Shown here piece by piece: positions 33,612 through 42,290 of a DNA stretch of 64,000 bases. The stretch's first letter is position 1, and each line of letters starts with the position of its first letter. Under the pieces are notes generated by a model that worked only from the letters and a program-made list of their open reading frames with translations, was not told where the DNA came from and did no database searches. This DNA comes from Metabacillus schmidteae (GTDB lineage Bacteria; Bacillota; Bacilli; Bacillales; Bacillaceae). The position numbers were made by a program, and so were the translations under genes. The stretch covers positions 806,001-870,000 of the forward strand of contig NZ_CAESCH010000002.1 of NCBI RefSeq assembly GCF_903166545.1, read 5' to 3'.

Positions 33612-34295
33612 ATGATGGCTTCTAAAAAGAAAAAAGAAAGTAAACCTCAAAAATTAATTGTTTGGATAGTTAGTACTTTTGTTATTTGCATGGCTGCCTT
33701 GATTTTTATATCAAGCTCTTCAAGCACGACTGTGGAGGCATTACAAGTTGAAAATCAACCGTATTTAGGTAAAGATGATGCTCCAGTTCAAATCGTAGAA
33801 TTTGGAGACTATAAATGCCCTATTTGCAAAAAATTTCATGAACAATTTGTTCCACAAATACAGAAGGATTTTGTAGAAACTGGTGTTGCAAAATTTTACT
33901 TTGTAAATTATTCATTTATAAATGTGGATTCTATTCGGTCTGCTAAGTTTGCAGAAGCCGTTTACAAGGAGCTAGGAAATGATGTGTTTTGGAAATTTCA
34001 TCATTTACTATTTGAGGGTCAGCCGGAAGATAGTAAATATGAAAGGATGGATGTTTATACAGAGGAGTTTCTAGAGAATACATTAAAAGAAATCGTGACT
34101 GAAGAAGAAGCTAATAAAGTTGTTGCTTCCTTTCAACAGGAAGAAGCTGAAACAGCCTGGGAAGAGGATATGAAGCAAGCAAACGATTTAAACATAACAG
34201 GTACTCCTACAATATATGTGAACGGACAAAAATTCGAAGGAAACAGTTATAATGATCTTAAAGGAATGGTTGAAGAAGCGATTGAAGGAGAATAG
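33612..34295 (+). CDS. bdbD: BdbD/DsbA-like thiol-disulfide oxidoreductase
   Basis: 227 residues. An N-terminal membrane anchor (about 15-37) holds a thioredoxin-fold domain outside the cell. The active site is C69-P-I-C72 in KCPICKKF, with the cis-Pro strand TGTPTIYVNG near 196-205. Length matches B. subtilis BdbD (222). The enzyme oxidises cysteine pairs in secreted proteins and is reoxidised by its BdbC partner encoded next. Known bdbDC genes in B. subtilis are not linked to a BlaI/M56 pair, which makes the context here unusual. Confidence 0.92.
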   Translation: MMASKKKKESKPQKLIVWIVSTFVICMAALIFISSSSSTTVEALQVENQPYLGKDDAPVQIVEFGDYKCPICKKFHEQFVPQIQKDFVETGVAKFYFVNYSFINVDSIRSAKFAEAVYKELGNDVFWKFHHLLFEGQPEDSKYERMDVYTEEFLENTLKEIVTEEEANKVVASFQQEEAETAWEEDMKQANDLNITGTPTIYVNGQKFEGNSYNDLKGMVEEAIEGE

Positions 34296-34301
34296 GCCGG
34301 A

Positions 34302-34706
34302 ATGAATAAATCGTTATTCTTTTCATGGATTGTATCTCTTGTAGCTACTTTAGGAAGCCTGAGTTTCAGCGAGGTTTTTCATTTTGTCCCATGTACTTTA
34401 TGCTGGTATCAACGAATTCTTATGTACCCGTTAACGATCATTTTAGGTGTCGCGTTTTACTATGGAGATCGAACTGTTTATAAATATGGGATACCGTTAG
34501 CGGTAATTGGTATGGTTATTTCACTGTATCATTACTCCCTTCAGAAATTGCCGTTTATGCAAAAACTTGAAATATGTACAAGTGGAATTCCTTGTTCGGG
34601 TGAGTATATTAACTTACTAGGTTTTATAACAATTCCCTTATTAGCTTTTATCAGTTTTACTTTAATAGCAATTAATCTTATCATGATGAGAAGAAATAAT
34701 AGATAA
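34302..34706 (+). CDS. bdbC: BdbC/DsbB-like disulfide oxidoreductase
   Basis: 134 residues, four transmembrane helices. The first cysteine pair is in VPCTLCWYQR (about residues 27-36) and the second in CTSGIPCSGEY (about 90-100), both on external loops. These pass electrons from BdbD to the membrane quinone pool. The start ATG is six bases after the bdbD stop. A strong terminator closes the operon. Confidence 0.93.
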   Translation: MNKSLFFSWIVSLVATLGSLSFSEVFHFVPCTLCWYQRILMYPLTIILGVAFYYGDRTVYKYGIPLAVIGMVISLYHYSLQKLPFMQKLEICTSGIPCSGEYINLLGFITIPLLAFISFTLIAINLIMMRRNNR

Positions 34707-34746
34707 AGGTCTTCGCTCTAGAGGTAGCGAAGACCTTTACTTTTTT
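34705..34746. terminator. Terminator after bdbC, also facing the yjcZ-like gene
   Basis: AAAGGTCTTCGCT (34705-34717) pairs with AGCGAAGACCTTT (34726-34738), then CTTTTTT. The stem has 13 base pairs. Confidence 0.92.
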
Positions 34747-34810
34747 GAGGAGGATCCCATGTCCCATAAGATTCCTAACTATTGAAGGTAATGAGGTGAG
34801 GGAATGATAA

Positions 34811-34903
34811 TTAGTAGCCTACATAAGCTGCACCTACGATAATTAACAAGATGAACAATACGACAATTAAAGCAAAGCTGCTTCCATTGTTATAACCGCC
34901 CAT
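34811..34903 (-). CDS. YjcZ-family sporulation micropeptide
   Basis: A 30-residue peptide, MGGYNNGSSFALIVVLF at the start and GAAYVGY at the end, with one hydrophobic helix. It matches the Gly/Tyr-rich YjcZ family pattern M-GYG-G-FALIVVLFILLIIVGA. Such peptides are expressed in sporulating Bacillaceae and are linked to the spore coat or membrane. AAGGAGGGG lies five bases before the ATG on the minus strand. It is one of the clearest signs that the organism forms spores. Confidence 0.9.
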   Translation of the reverse strand: MGGYNNGSSFALIVVLFILLIIVGAAYVGY

Positions 34904-35190
34904 TAGATCCCCTCCTTCCTTTATGTGTTAATGTATTCTATGAAGGGTGAAATCTGTTTGAAAGGGACAGACATGGAGTTATGAGAAAAGTGTGGTTTTG
35001 TACTAAATTATCTTTGTTCATTTTTTGAGGATAATATATAATCTTTATTTTGGGCAACTGGTTGATTAAATTTTTGTATACTCAAAACCTAGTAGAACTT
35101 GATAAATAACGACTGATGTATAGGGATGCTATGAAGGTCATGAGAGTGCTTTAGTTATAAGTTAAGAATGATGTTTTCTTGAAATAACAG
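34904..35190. other. Intergenic region between the yjcZ-like gene and the Glu-rich lipoprotein gene
   Basis: Apart from the yjcZ-like ribosome binding site and the promoter described separately at 35191-35219, nothing was recognised in this AT-rich stretch. Confidence 0.4.
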
Positions 35191-35219
35191 TTGATATTCT
35201 CCTAGGTAAATCCTATAAT
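35191..35219 (+). promoter_or_regulatory. SigA promoter of the Glu-rich lipoprotein gene
   Basis: -35 TTGATA (35191-35196), 17-base spacer, -10 TATAAT (35214-35219), about 85 bases before the start codon. Confidence 0.78.
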
Positions 35220-35305
35220 ACAAAAGGTGGAAGATCATTCAATTAATTGGGAATTTAAGGGTGATCACCATTTTACATACTATTCCGAAAATTGGAGGAG
35301 TTTAA

Positions 35306-35836
35306 ATGAAAAAATTATGGTTTTTATTTTCTGCCCTTGTTTTTGCAATTGGATTAACTGCTTGTGCAGGAGATACTGAAGAAACAACTGAATCACAAAA
35401 TACAGGAAGTGAAGATGCGAAAACTGAAGAGGGTGCAGATAAAGAACAAAATGCTAAAAGTGCAATGATGCGATTCTACATGGCAACTTCAAAGGCAATA
35501 AATGAACATGATGGAGATTTAAATGCATACGAATCTGCAGAGGAAGAGCCAACAGCAGAAATGAAAACATCAGCAGAAGCATCTGCTAAAGCAGTAGTTG
35601 AAGAATTAAAAACGATTGAAATTCCTGAAGAATTAGCAGATCATAAAGCAGATCTTGAATCAGCTATTGAGGATTTAACAGCATCTTATCAAACGAAAGC
35701 AGAAGAGCTGGAAAAAGATGCCCCTTCTTTAGATGCTGCTAACGAAACATTCACACAAGCTGATGAGAAACTGGGTAAAGTATTTGAAGCTGTAGGATTA
35801 ATTCCAACAAGTTTAAGTACAGAGGTTACTGATTAA
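35306..35836 (+). CDS. Small acidic lipoprotein of unknown function
   Basis: 176 residues. A signal peptide ends at lipobox LTAC (Cys20). A Ser/Thr/Glu-rich linker (about 24-48) leads to a helical, Ala/Glu-rich domain (about 50-165) predicted to be coiled coil or a helical bundle. I do not recognise a named family. It should sit on the outer face of the membrane. A good ribosome binding site (GGAGGAG) and its own promoter and terminator make it a single-gene unit. Confidence 0.75.
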   Translation: MKKLWFLFSALVFAIGLTACAGDTEETTESQNTGSEDAKTEEGADKEQNAKSAMMRFYMATSKAINEHDGDLNAYESAEEEPTAEMKTSAEASAKAVVEELKTIEIPEELADHKADLESAIEDLTASYQTKAEELEKDAPSLDAANETFTQADEKLGKVFEAVGLIPTSLSTEVTD

Positions 35837-35850
35837 CAAATATGAAAGTA

Positions 35851-35884
35851 AAAACGACTTACCAAAATCGGTAGGTCGTTTTTT
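35851..35884. terminator. Terminator between lipoprotein and convergent small gene
   Basis: AACGAC-T-TACC pairs with GGTA-G-GTCGTT, flanked by A- and T-runs, so it could work in both directions. Confidence 0.85.
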
Positions 35885-35886
35885 AG

Positions 35887-36078
35887 TTAAGATCGCTGAA
35901 TGCCGTTTGTGGAGAAGTTTTTAATGAGCTTTTGTAAATTTCTATGTCCTTCTCTTAGTTTTATTGTTTCTTCAATAATATGTTGGAAGCTCTCTATATC
36001 TTTATCAGATGCATTTAAAAGTGATTTTGGAACACCTTCTGCAAGTTGTTGTAAGGTCAAATCATCTCTCACGTACAA
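35887..36078 (-). CDS. Small hypothetical protein
   Basis: 63 residues, mainly helical and polar, with no membrane segment. The start is TTG 36078, behind AGAAGGGTGG on the minus strand. It ends three bases from the shared terminator, as expected of a real convergent gene. No family is recognised; a small regulatory or sporulation protein is possible. Confidence 0.5.
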   Translation of the reverse strand: MYVRDDLTLQQLAEGVPKSLLNASDKDIESFQHIIEETIKLREGHRNLQKLIKNFSTNGIQRS

Positions 36079-36367
36079 TGTCCACCCTTCTTTTTATTTA
36101 CTTTTCTTCTTATGTAAATTAATTTTAGAAATCTTTCAAATCTCCTTCAAAAACTTATCTACAATTCTCAACAGGATTTTTTATGTAATAAAAAAAAGAA
36201 CGGTAATAGTGCAATACCTGACATGATTAGCTATGTTTTTACATCTAATTTCAGATTATCGTATTTTATATAGAAAGGAGCTGCCACAATTGAGACAGCC
36301 CTTTGAAACATGATATAGCTAATATGAGTTTTCATCCTCATACGATAACACAACCATTTTACGTTTT

Positions 36368-37129
36368 TTACTTATCAATTACTTTAATTTTTACTTTTTT
36401 TCTACCAAAGTTAACAGCATCTGATTTTGAAGGGATAAAGACATCTATTTTCTGACCTTTAATTGCTCCGCCAGTATCGCCTGCAACAGCAGTTCCATAT
36501 CCTTCAACTTCAACAGTTGAGCCAAGTGGAATAACTGCGGGATCTACAGCAATTACTTTTTTATCAGGATTTGCATTTAAGTCGATGCCTGTAGCTGTTG
36601 TCCCTGAACAGCCTTCACAATTAGCTGTATAAGCGGTTGCCGTAACAGTCATTTCTTTTCCATCTTTTTCTGTTTCGGATGTTTTTGAGCTTTCTGATGT
36701 TTCTGTACTTTTAACTTTTTCAACCTTTTTTACTGTTGTAGCAGGTTTAGAAGCTTCTTTAGCTGCATCTTTTTCTGCTTCTGAATGCTTGATAATAAGT
36801 TCTTCCCCCGGCTTAATAATGTGGGAGTTAAGGTCATTCCAGTTTTCAAGCTCGTCTATATTTACTTCGTATTGTTCGGCAATATCCCATAGAGTATCAC
36901 CTAATTTTACTTCGTGAGTTTCATTAAGTACTAATTGTTCATCCGGAAGGATTTTATCACTTGATAGGTTATTCCACTCTTTTATATGTTCAACTTCTAC
37001 TTCATTTTGCTCGGCAATATCCCATAAAGTATCGCCTTCTTTTACTGTAATTTCCTCTGCAGCAGCTTGTACTGAAAATCCAACTGTCAAAGATGCAAAT
37101 GTGATGAACGAAATCATTTTTCTTTTCAT
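36368..37129 (-). CDS. YocH-like cell-wall protein: two LysM domains and a 3D domain
   Basis: 253 residues. A signal peptide (about 1-22, ending AQA-like QAAAEE) is followed by two LysM repeats (about 24-68 and 70-114), each with GDTLWDIAEQ. A Lys/Ser/Thr-rich linker follows, then a C-terminal 3D domain (about 160-250) whose Asp residues lie in ATGIDLNAN, VIAVDPAVIP and AVAGDTGGAIKG. This is the architecture of B. subtilis YocH, a WalR-controlled peptidoglycan-active protein. AAGGAGGT supports ATG 37129; an upstream in-frame ATG lacks a ribosome binding site. No WalR box was identified. An imperfect hairpin at 36275-36312 may be its terminator. Confidence 0.87.
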   Translation of the reverse strand: MKRKMISFITFASLTVGFSVQAAAEEITVKEGDTLWDIAEQNEVEVEHIKEWNNLSSDKILPDEQLVLNETHEVKLGDTLWDIAEQYEVNIDELENWNDLNSHIIKPGEELIIKHSEAEKDAAKEASKPATTVKKVEKVKSTETSESSKTSETEKDGKEMTVTATAYTANCEGCSGTTATGIDLNANPDKKVIAVDPAVIPLGSTVEVEGYGTAVAGDTGGAIKGQKIDVFIPSKSDAVNFGRKKVKIKVIDK

Positions 37130-37350
37130 GGTGTTTACCTCCTTGTTAGCGGTTGTGCTAATCAATGAGTTCATCTTACCACGAAAAAGAAAGTTTAAAA
37201 GAACAAGCACTTAACAGTTTGTTTACGTTGTTACAGCTAGATGTTAGCAAGGTTACAAACTGTTCCAACAATATCCAATTCAGCTGGTCTTCGGTAGTTT
37301 TACAATAATAATTCCCTTAATTGGTTAATTTTCCCTGACCGAGTCCGCAG

Positions 37351-37381
37351 TAAAAACCCCACTTTAGAAAGAGGGGTTTTC
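37351..37381 (-). terminator. Terminator of the sugar dehydrogenase-like gene
   Basis: AAAACCCC and GGGGTTTT pair, with a T-run on the minus-strand side (and A/T flanks on both sides). Confidence 0.85.
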
Positions 37382-37390
37382 CAGTTAATT

Positions 37391-38458
37391 CTAATACTCT
37401 CGTGCTGTTAAAGGAAGGCTTAGGAGTTTGTCATCATCTTGCTTAGGTGTTCCTCTGCCATCTCGGTTATTTGTGATTGTGTAAAGGCTATTTTCTTCGA
37501 TTAACACATCACGCATTCTGCCGCTACCTTCGTGAAAATCCGAAACCTGTTTTGAAGAAATGTCAAAGCGACGGATTTTTTCGCCTCTAAGTGTGGCTAT
37601 ATAAAGACTTCCATTCCAATACTCGATACCTGATGGGGCCCAGGTTTGCTCTCCTGTATGAAAAATTGGCTTCACCATACCGGATTCTTCTTCATCCCCT
37701 TGAATAAGAGGCCATCCATAATTTTGTCCGGGCTTTATGGAGTTGATCTCATCATGGGCACTTTGACCATGCTCAGTACTATAAAGGTTGCCTTCCTCAT
37801 CCCATGCAAGGCCCTGAGGATTTCTATGTCCATAAGAGTACAGGTAAGATGACTTGAGTGGGTTATCATCGGGAACTGTACCATCCAGGTTCATTCGTAA
37901 TATCTTACCGGCCAAACTCTGCTTATCTTGTGCCAGGTCTGGATTACCTGCATCACCGGTTGTCGCATAAAGCATACTGTCCGGGCCAATCTTTATTCTG
38001 CCGCCATTATGAATTCGTCCCCCGGGGATATTCTCTACTAATGTACCTTCTTCACTCCATGTATCTCCCTCTTTTTTAAGAACGATGATACGATTTTTTA
38101 TTTCATTTTCTTCCTTATAGGTGTGATAGGCATATGCTTTTTGGCTAGTTGAAAAATCTGCTGCTAATACAAAGCCCAATAATCCACCTTCTCCTTCATG
38201 ATGGACATTCTTTGTAAGTGATAAAGATTGTTCTCTTGTTGTTTCTCCGGATATTTCTATTATTTTTCCTGCTCGTTGAGTAAGGTAAAAGGTTTGATTA
38301 TCCTTTGCTATGTTCCAAGGAATGTCTAAATTTTTGGCAAGTGTTCCAACTGTACTTCCTGTTGTTTCAACATCTTCTATTTGTTCCGTTTGAGATCCGT
38401 ACGTACATCCTGAAAGAAATAAAAGTAACACCGTGAAAAGGACAGCTTTTCTCAACAC
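37391..38458 (-). CDS. PQQ-dependent aldose sugar dehydrogenase-like lipoprotein (GSDH family)
   Basis: 355 residues. The lipobox LSGC (Cys18) marks a lipoprotein. The rest is a six-bladed propeller of the glucose/sorbosone dehydrogenase family: IPWNIA near residue 48, a HEGEGGLLG segment near 85 and HNGGRIKIGPDSMLYATTGDAG near 150-170, which carry the His/Arg and calcium-binding positions of YliI-like enzymes. Bacillus species generally make no PQQ, so it may use imported cofactor or have another role; that is inference. The start is GTG 38458 behind GGAGTG. It stands as a single gene. Confidence 0.84.
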   Translation of the reverse strand: MLRKAVLFTVLLLFLSGCTYGSQTEQIEDVETTGSTVGTLAKNLDIPWNIAKDNQTFYLTQRAGKIIEISGETTREQSLSLTKNVHHEGEGGLLGFVLAADFSTSQKAYAYHTYKEENEIKNRIIVLKKEGDTWSEEGTLVENIPGGRIHNGGRIKIGPDSMLYATTGDAGNPDLAQDKQSLAGKILRMNLDGTVPDDNPLKSSYLYSYGHRNPQGLAWDEEGNLYSTEHGQSAHDEINSIKPGQNYGWPLIQGDEEESGMVKPIFHTGEQTWAPSGIEYWNGSLYIATLRGEKIRRFDISSKQVSDFHEGSGRMRDVLIEENSLYTITNNRDGRGTPKQDDDKLLSLPLTAREY

Positions 38459-38522
38459 ATGATCACTCCATTTGAATTATTGGTAAGTTAATCCAATCAT
38501 ACCAATTTTAAAATGTTGAATC

Positions 38523-38550
38523 AAAAAAGAGAAGGCTTATAACCCTCTCT
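38523..38550 (-). terminator. Terminator of the coiled-coil hypothetical gene
   Basis: On the minus strand GAGAGGG and CCTTCTC pair imperfectly around TTATAAG and are followed by TTTTTT. Confidence 0.75.
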
Positions 38551-38556
38551 AGTCAA

Positions 38557-38883
38557 TTAAATAGTATCATTTTCTCCAGATTCACGAACCTTTTCAATTT
38601 TATCCACAAACATTTGAAATACTTTTCTTTTTTCATCTAATATTCTTATGTACTGTTTTAGTTCATCATATTTTTCCACAAATGGAACTTGATAGGTTGT
38701 TTTAATTGTTTCGATAATTTCATCATTAATAGTCGACTGAATGACTTGTTTCGTAATTCCGGATTTATAGGAATAAATTTGTAGCTCATTTTTTACTTTT
38801 TCATACTCCTCATCAAGTTCAATCTTTTGCTTGAGCATCTCTTCTTTCCATTCTGTTAACGCATCTTTCACATAGGTCTCCAT
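38557..38883 (-). CDS. Coiled-coil hypothetical protein
   Basis: 108 residues, strongly helical and charged, with likely coiled coils at about 12-40 and 70-95. No family is recognised. GAGGAGGG lies before ATG 38883 on the minus strand; the frame extends upstream to 39000 but that part has no ribosome binding site and a Cys/Arg/His-rich composition unlike the rest. It is divergent from the tRNA hydroxylase gene. Confidence 0.6.
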   Translation of the reverse strand: METYVKDALTEWKEEMLKQKIELDEEYEKVKNELQIYSYKSGITKQVIQSTINDEIIETIKTTYQVPFVEKYDELKQYIRILDEKRKVFQMFVDKIEKVRESGENDTI

Positions 38884-39203
38884 CCTAGCCCTCCTCTGTC
38901 TGAAATAAGAAAAAGCATAATGACATATCTTTATACAATATTTCTTACATCTTTGTGTTTTATGGGGGTAAAGTGCCATTATTTGAGATGGAATGTTCAT
39001 TTTTTAACTAAGCTTTATTGAAGATAGTGCGGTATTCACATCTACTTTTAACAAACCATCCAAATCAGACCATTTGCATTTATATCAATTTTTTGTTTTA
39101 ATAAGATGTTACGTTTTATAGTTTTGGATAAATGTAACAGCAACAGCAAGTTACCATCTCTGTATGTATATCTTGCAAATATAATATAGAAGGTGAGAGT
39201 TAA

Positions 39204-40151
39204 ATGGAAAATAAAGAATATCGAGTTTTATTATATTATCACTATGTTTCAATTGAAAATCCTGAGGAATTTGCTCAAGAGCATTTAGCGTATTGTAAAG
39301 AGCTTGGTGTATTAGGAAGAATTTTAATTGCTCATGAAGGAATCAATGGAACACTATCCGGCACTGTTGAACAAACAGAGCAATATATGGCACATATGAA
39401 AAAAGACCCTCGTTTTGCCGATATGGTTTATAAAATAGATGAAGAGGATGAACATGCGTTCAAAAAACTCAAAGTCCGTCATCGCCCTGAGCTTGTGACA
39501 CTTCGTTTAGAGGATGATGTTAATCCATTGGAGTTAACAGGAAAGTATTATAGTCCAAAAGAATTCCAGGAAGCAATGCAGCAAGAAGATACAGTTATTA
39601 TTGACGCTAGAAATGACTATGAATATGCTGTTGGTCATTTTAAAAATGCGATTTTACCTGATATTAATACATTTAAAGAATTACCAGAGTGGATTCGAGA
39701 TAACCGCGAAAAATTTGAAGGAAAGAAAATCCTTACGTATTGTACAGGTGGTATTCGTTGTGAAAAGTTCTCCGGATGGTTACGTCAAGAAGGTTTTGAA
39801 GATGTTGCACAGCTTCACGGCGGAATTGTCACCTACGGAAAAGACCCGGAAGTACAAGGGAAAGACTGGGATGGACAATGTTATGTGTTCGATGAAAGAC
39901 TCATCGTCCCTGTAAATAGAGTAGAGCCAACAGTTGTTGGAAAAGACTATTACACAGGTGAACCGTGTGAACGATTCGTTAACTGCGGGAATCCTGAATG
40001 TAACAAAAAAATTCTATGCTCAGAAGAAAATGAACACAAATATTTACGAGCATGCAGCCATGAATGCCGTGTCCATGAGCGTAACCGTTATGTAACAGAG
40101 CACGGATTAACAGAAGAAGAAGTGAAAGAAAGACTAGCAGTGTTAGTTTAA
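39204..40151 (+). CDS. trhO: tRNA uridine(34) hydroxylase TrhO (rhodanese-fold)
   Basis: 315 residues. An N-terminal UPF0176 acylphosphatase-like domain (about 1-95) precedes a rhodanese domain (about 115-220). C180 in [11 protein letters not shown] is the active-site Cys, and a Cys-rich C-terminal part (about 255-300) has several CxxxC pairs. TrhO makes 5-hydroxyuridine at position 34 of tRNAs using oxygen. Length and motifs match the B. subtilis protein YbfQ. AGGTGAGAG precedes ATG 39204. A terminator follows directly. Confidence 0.93.
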   Translation: MENKEYRVLLYYHYVSIENPEEFAQEHLAYCKELGVLGRILIAHEGINGTLSGTVEQTEQYMAHMKKDPRFADMVYKIDEEDEHAFKKLKVRHRPELVTLRLEDDVNPLELTGKYYSPKEFQEAMQQEDTVIIDARNDYEYAVGHFKNAILPDINTFKELPEWIRDNREKFEGKKILTYCTGGIRCEKFSGWLRQEGFEDVAQLHGGIVTYGKDPEVQGKDWDGQCYVFDERLIVPVNRVEPTVVGKDYYTGEPCERFVNCGNPECNKKILCSEENEHKYLRACSHECRVHERNRYVTEHGLTEEEVKERLAVLV

Positions 40152-40166
40152 TATATAGTGTTGAGA

Positions 40167-40199
40167 AAAATCCCTTTCTATAATTGAAAGGGATTTTTT
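40167..40199 (+). terminator. Terminator after trhO
   Basis: AAATCCCTTTC pairs with GAAAGGGATTT, followed by a T-run. Confidence 0.9.
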
Positions 40200-40247
40200 A
40201 ATTTTGATTTAACGACCTCAAAAATTGACCTATGCCCTTTTCATGTA

Positions 40248-40276
40248 TTGACAGAAAAAGTATGATATGATATTAA
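40248..40276 (+). promoter_or_regulatory. SigA promoter of htpG
   Basis: -35 TTGACA (40248-40253), 17-base spacer, -10 TATTAA (40271-40276). The predicted start falls just before the CIRCE element. Confidence 0.8.
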
Positions 40277-40286
40277 AATGTATATG

Positions 40287-40313
40287 TTAGCACTCTTGTG
40301 TTTAGAGTGCTAA
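40287..40313 (+). promoter_or_regulatory. CIRCE element (HrcA operator) upstream of htpG
   Basis: TTAGCACTC-N9-GAGTGCTAA is a perfect CIRCE inverted repeat at the predicted transcription start. HrcA would repress htpG without heat stress. In B. subtilis htpG is not in the HrcA regulon, so this wiring differs. Confidence 0.96.
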
Positions 40314-40361
40314 TTATTGTGTTTGTTAAAAAGTGTACATAACATGAAAGGAGAGGTTAAA

Positions 40362-42242
40362 TTGACAAAAAAACAATTCAAAGCAGAATCCAAACGTCTA
40401 TTGGAAATGATGATTAACTCTATTTACTCTCAACGTGAGGTATTTCTAAGGGAGTTGATTTCAAATGCTAGTGATGCAATTGATAAAATTTATTACAAAG
40501 CTTTAACTGATGATTCACTAACGTTTGATAAAGATAGCTATTATATTAAAATTACAGCTAATAAAGAAAAACGCACATTAACAATTACTGATACTGGAAT
40601 CGGTATGACAAAAGACGAGCTTGAAAACAATTTGGGTGTAATTGCAAAAAGCGGCTCTTTAGCATTTAAGAAGGAAAATGAATCAAAGGATGGTCACGAT
40701 ATTATTGGGCAATTCGGGGTTGGATTTTATGCTGCGTTTATGGTTGCAGATGTTGTAACTGTTATTAGTAAAGCACTTGGAAGTGATGAAGCATATAAAT
40801 GGGAATCCGAAGGTGCAGAAGGGTACTCAATTGAACCATTCGAAAAAGATACCGTTGGTACAGAGATTATCCTAAAAATTAAAGAAAGCGCTGAAGAAGA
40901 AAGCTATGATGAATTTTTAGAAGAATATTCGTTAAAAACGATTATTAAAAAATACTCTGACTTTATTCGCTATCCAATTAAAATGGATGTATCCGGACAA
41001 CGTCCAAAAGAGGGAACAGAAGGTGAATTAGAGGAGTATACAGAAGAGCAAGTTATTAACAGCATGGTGCCAATCTGGAGAAAAAATAAAAGTGAATTAA
41101 CGGATGAAGACTATGAGTCATTCTATCATGAAAAGCACTACGGGTTCGACAAACCAATAAAACATATTCATATCAACGTTGATGGCACCGTCCGTTACAA
41201 TGCGATTCTATATATTCCTGGTCAAACACCTTTTGACTATTATTCAAAAGAATTTGAAAAAGGACTTGAGCTTTATTCAAACGGTGTTTTGATCATGAAT
41301 AAATGTGCAGAGCTTTTACCTGATTACTTCAGCTTTGTAAAAGGTATGGTTGACTCTGAAGATTTATCACTAAATATTTCAAGGGAAATTTTACAGCAGG
41401 ACCGTCAATTAAAATTCATTGCGAAAAATATTAGCAAAAAAATAAAAAATGAATTAAAAAGCCTCATGAAAAATGACCGTGAAAAATATGAGGAGTTCTA
41501 TAAATCCTTTGGAAGACAGCTGAAATTTGGAGTATACAATGATTTCGGAAGTAACAAAGAAGTTCTACAGGACTTAATCCTATTCTACTCTTCAAAAGAG
41601 AAAAAACTTGTTTCACTAGATGACTATGTATCAAGAATGCCTGAGGATCAAAAGTATATTTATTATGCTACTGGAGAATCTGTTGAAAGAATTGAAAAGC
41701 TTCCACAAACAGAGATGGTGTCTGAAAAAGGCTATGAAATTCTTTACTTTACTGAGGATATTGATGAATTCGCGATCAAAATGCTTATGACATATAGTGA
41801 AAAAGAATTCAAATCTGTTTCAAGCGGTGATTTGGGAATTGAATCAGAAGAAGATCAAAAGCAAACAGAAAATGAACAAACTGAAAATAAAGATCTCTTT
41901 GATTTAATGAAAGAAGTATTAGCAGGAAAAGTATCTGATGTAAAGCTCTCAAAACGTTTAAAATCTCATCCTGTATGCTTATCAACTGTTGGTGAAGTAA
42001 CAATTGAGATGGAAAAAGTTTTAAGTGCGATGCCTGATAACCAAAATGTGAAGGCAGAAAAAGTGTTGGAAATTAACAGCAATCACGAAGTATTCCAATC
42101 ATTGAAAAATGCTTTTGACCAAGATAAAGATAAGGTGAAATTATATACAAACCTTTTATATAATCAGGCTCTCTTAATTGAAGGCTTACCAATTCAGGAT
42201 CCAGTAGAATTTACAAATGATATGTGTAAAGTAATGGTATGA
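40362..42242 (+). CDS. htpG: Hsp90-family chaperone HtpG
   Basis: 626 residues, the same length as B. subtilis HtpG. The GHKL ATP-binding domain has the catalytic Glu and Asn in [11 protein letters not shown] (about 27-37), DTGIGMT (about 80) and [12 protein letters not shown] (about 114). Middle and dimerisation domains follow. The start is TTG 40362 behind AAAGGAGAGG, matching the family start [11 protein letters not shown]; the frame is open further upstream, but that is leader RNA downstream of the CIRCE. An ATP-dependent cytosolic chaperone. A bidirectional terminator separates it from the convergent MocR gene. Confidence 0.97.
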   Translation: MTKKQFKAESKRLLEMMINSIYSQREVFLRELISNASDAIDKIYYKALTDDSLTFDKDSYYIKITANKEKRTLTITDTGIGMTKDELENNLGVIAKSGSLAFKKENESKDGHDIIGQFGVGFYAAFMVADVVTVISKALGSDEAYKWESEGAEGYSIEPFEKDTVGTEIILKIKESAEEESYDEFLEEYSLKTIIKKYSDFIRYPIKMDVSGQRPKEGTEGELEEYTEEQVINSMVPIWRKNKSELTDEDYESFYHEKHYGFDKPIKHIHINVDGTVRYNAILYIPGQTPFDYYSKEFEKGLELYSNGVLIMNKCAELLPDYFSFVKGMVDSEDLSLNISREILQQDRQLKFIAKNISKKIKNELKSLMKNDREKYEEFYKSFGRQLKFGVYNDFGSNKEVLQDLILFYSSKEKKLVSLDDYVSRMPEDQKYIYYATGESVERIEKLPQTEMVSEKGYEILYFTEDIDEFAIKMLMTYSEKEFKSVSSGDLGIESEEDQKQTENEQTENKDLFDLMKEVLAGKVSDVKLSKRLKSHPVCLSTVGEVTIEMEKVLSAMPDNQNVKAEKVLEINSNHEVFQSLKNAFDQDKDKVKLYTNLLYNQALLIEGLPIQDPVEFTNDMCKVMV

Positions 42243-42248
42243 TAATAT

Positions 42249-42290
42249 GGGACTGTTTCTATTTAAAAATTGAAACAGTCCCTTTATTTT
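42249..42290. terminator. Terminator between htpG and the convergent MocR gene
   Basis: GGGACTGTTTC (42249-42259) pairs with GAAACAGTCCC (42272-42282), followed by a T-rich stretch. Confidence 0.9.

Noticed and set aside
37130..37330. WalR-type boxes upstream of the YocH-like gene
   Set aside because: TGTAAC-like halves are present but not with the five-base spacing of the known WalR site.
40317..40361. N-terminal extension of HtpG
   Set aside because: It has no ribosome binding site of its own; the family start and length (626 residues) fit TTG 40362.
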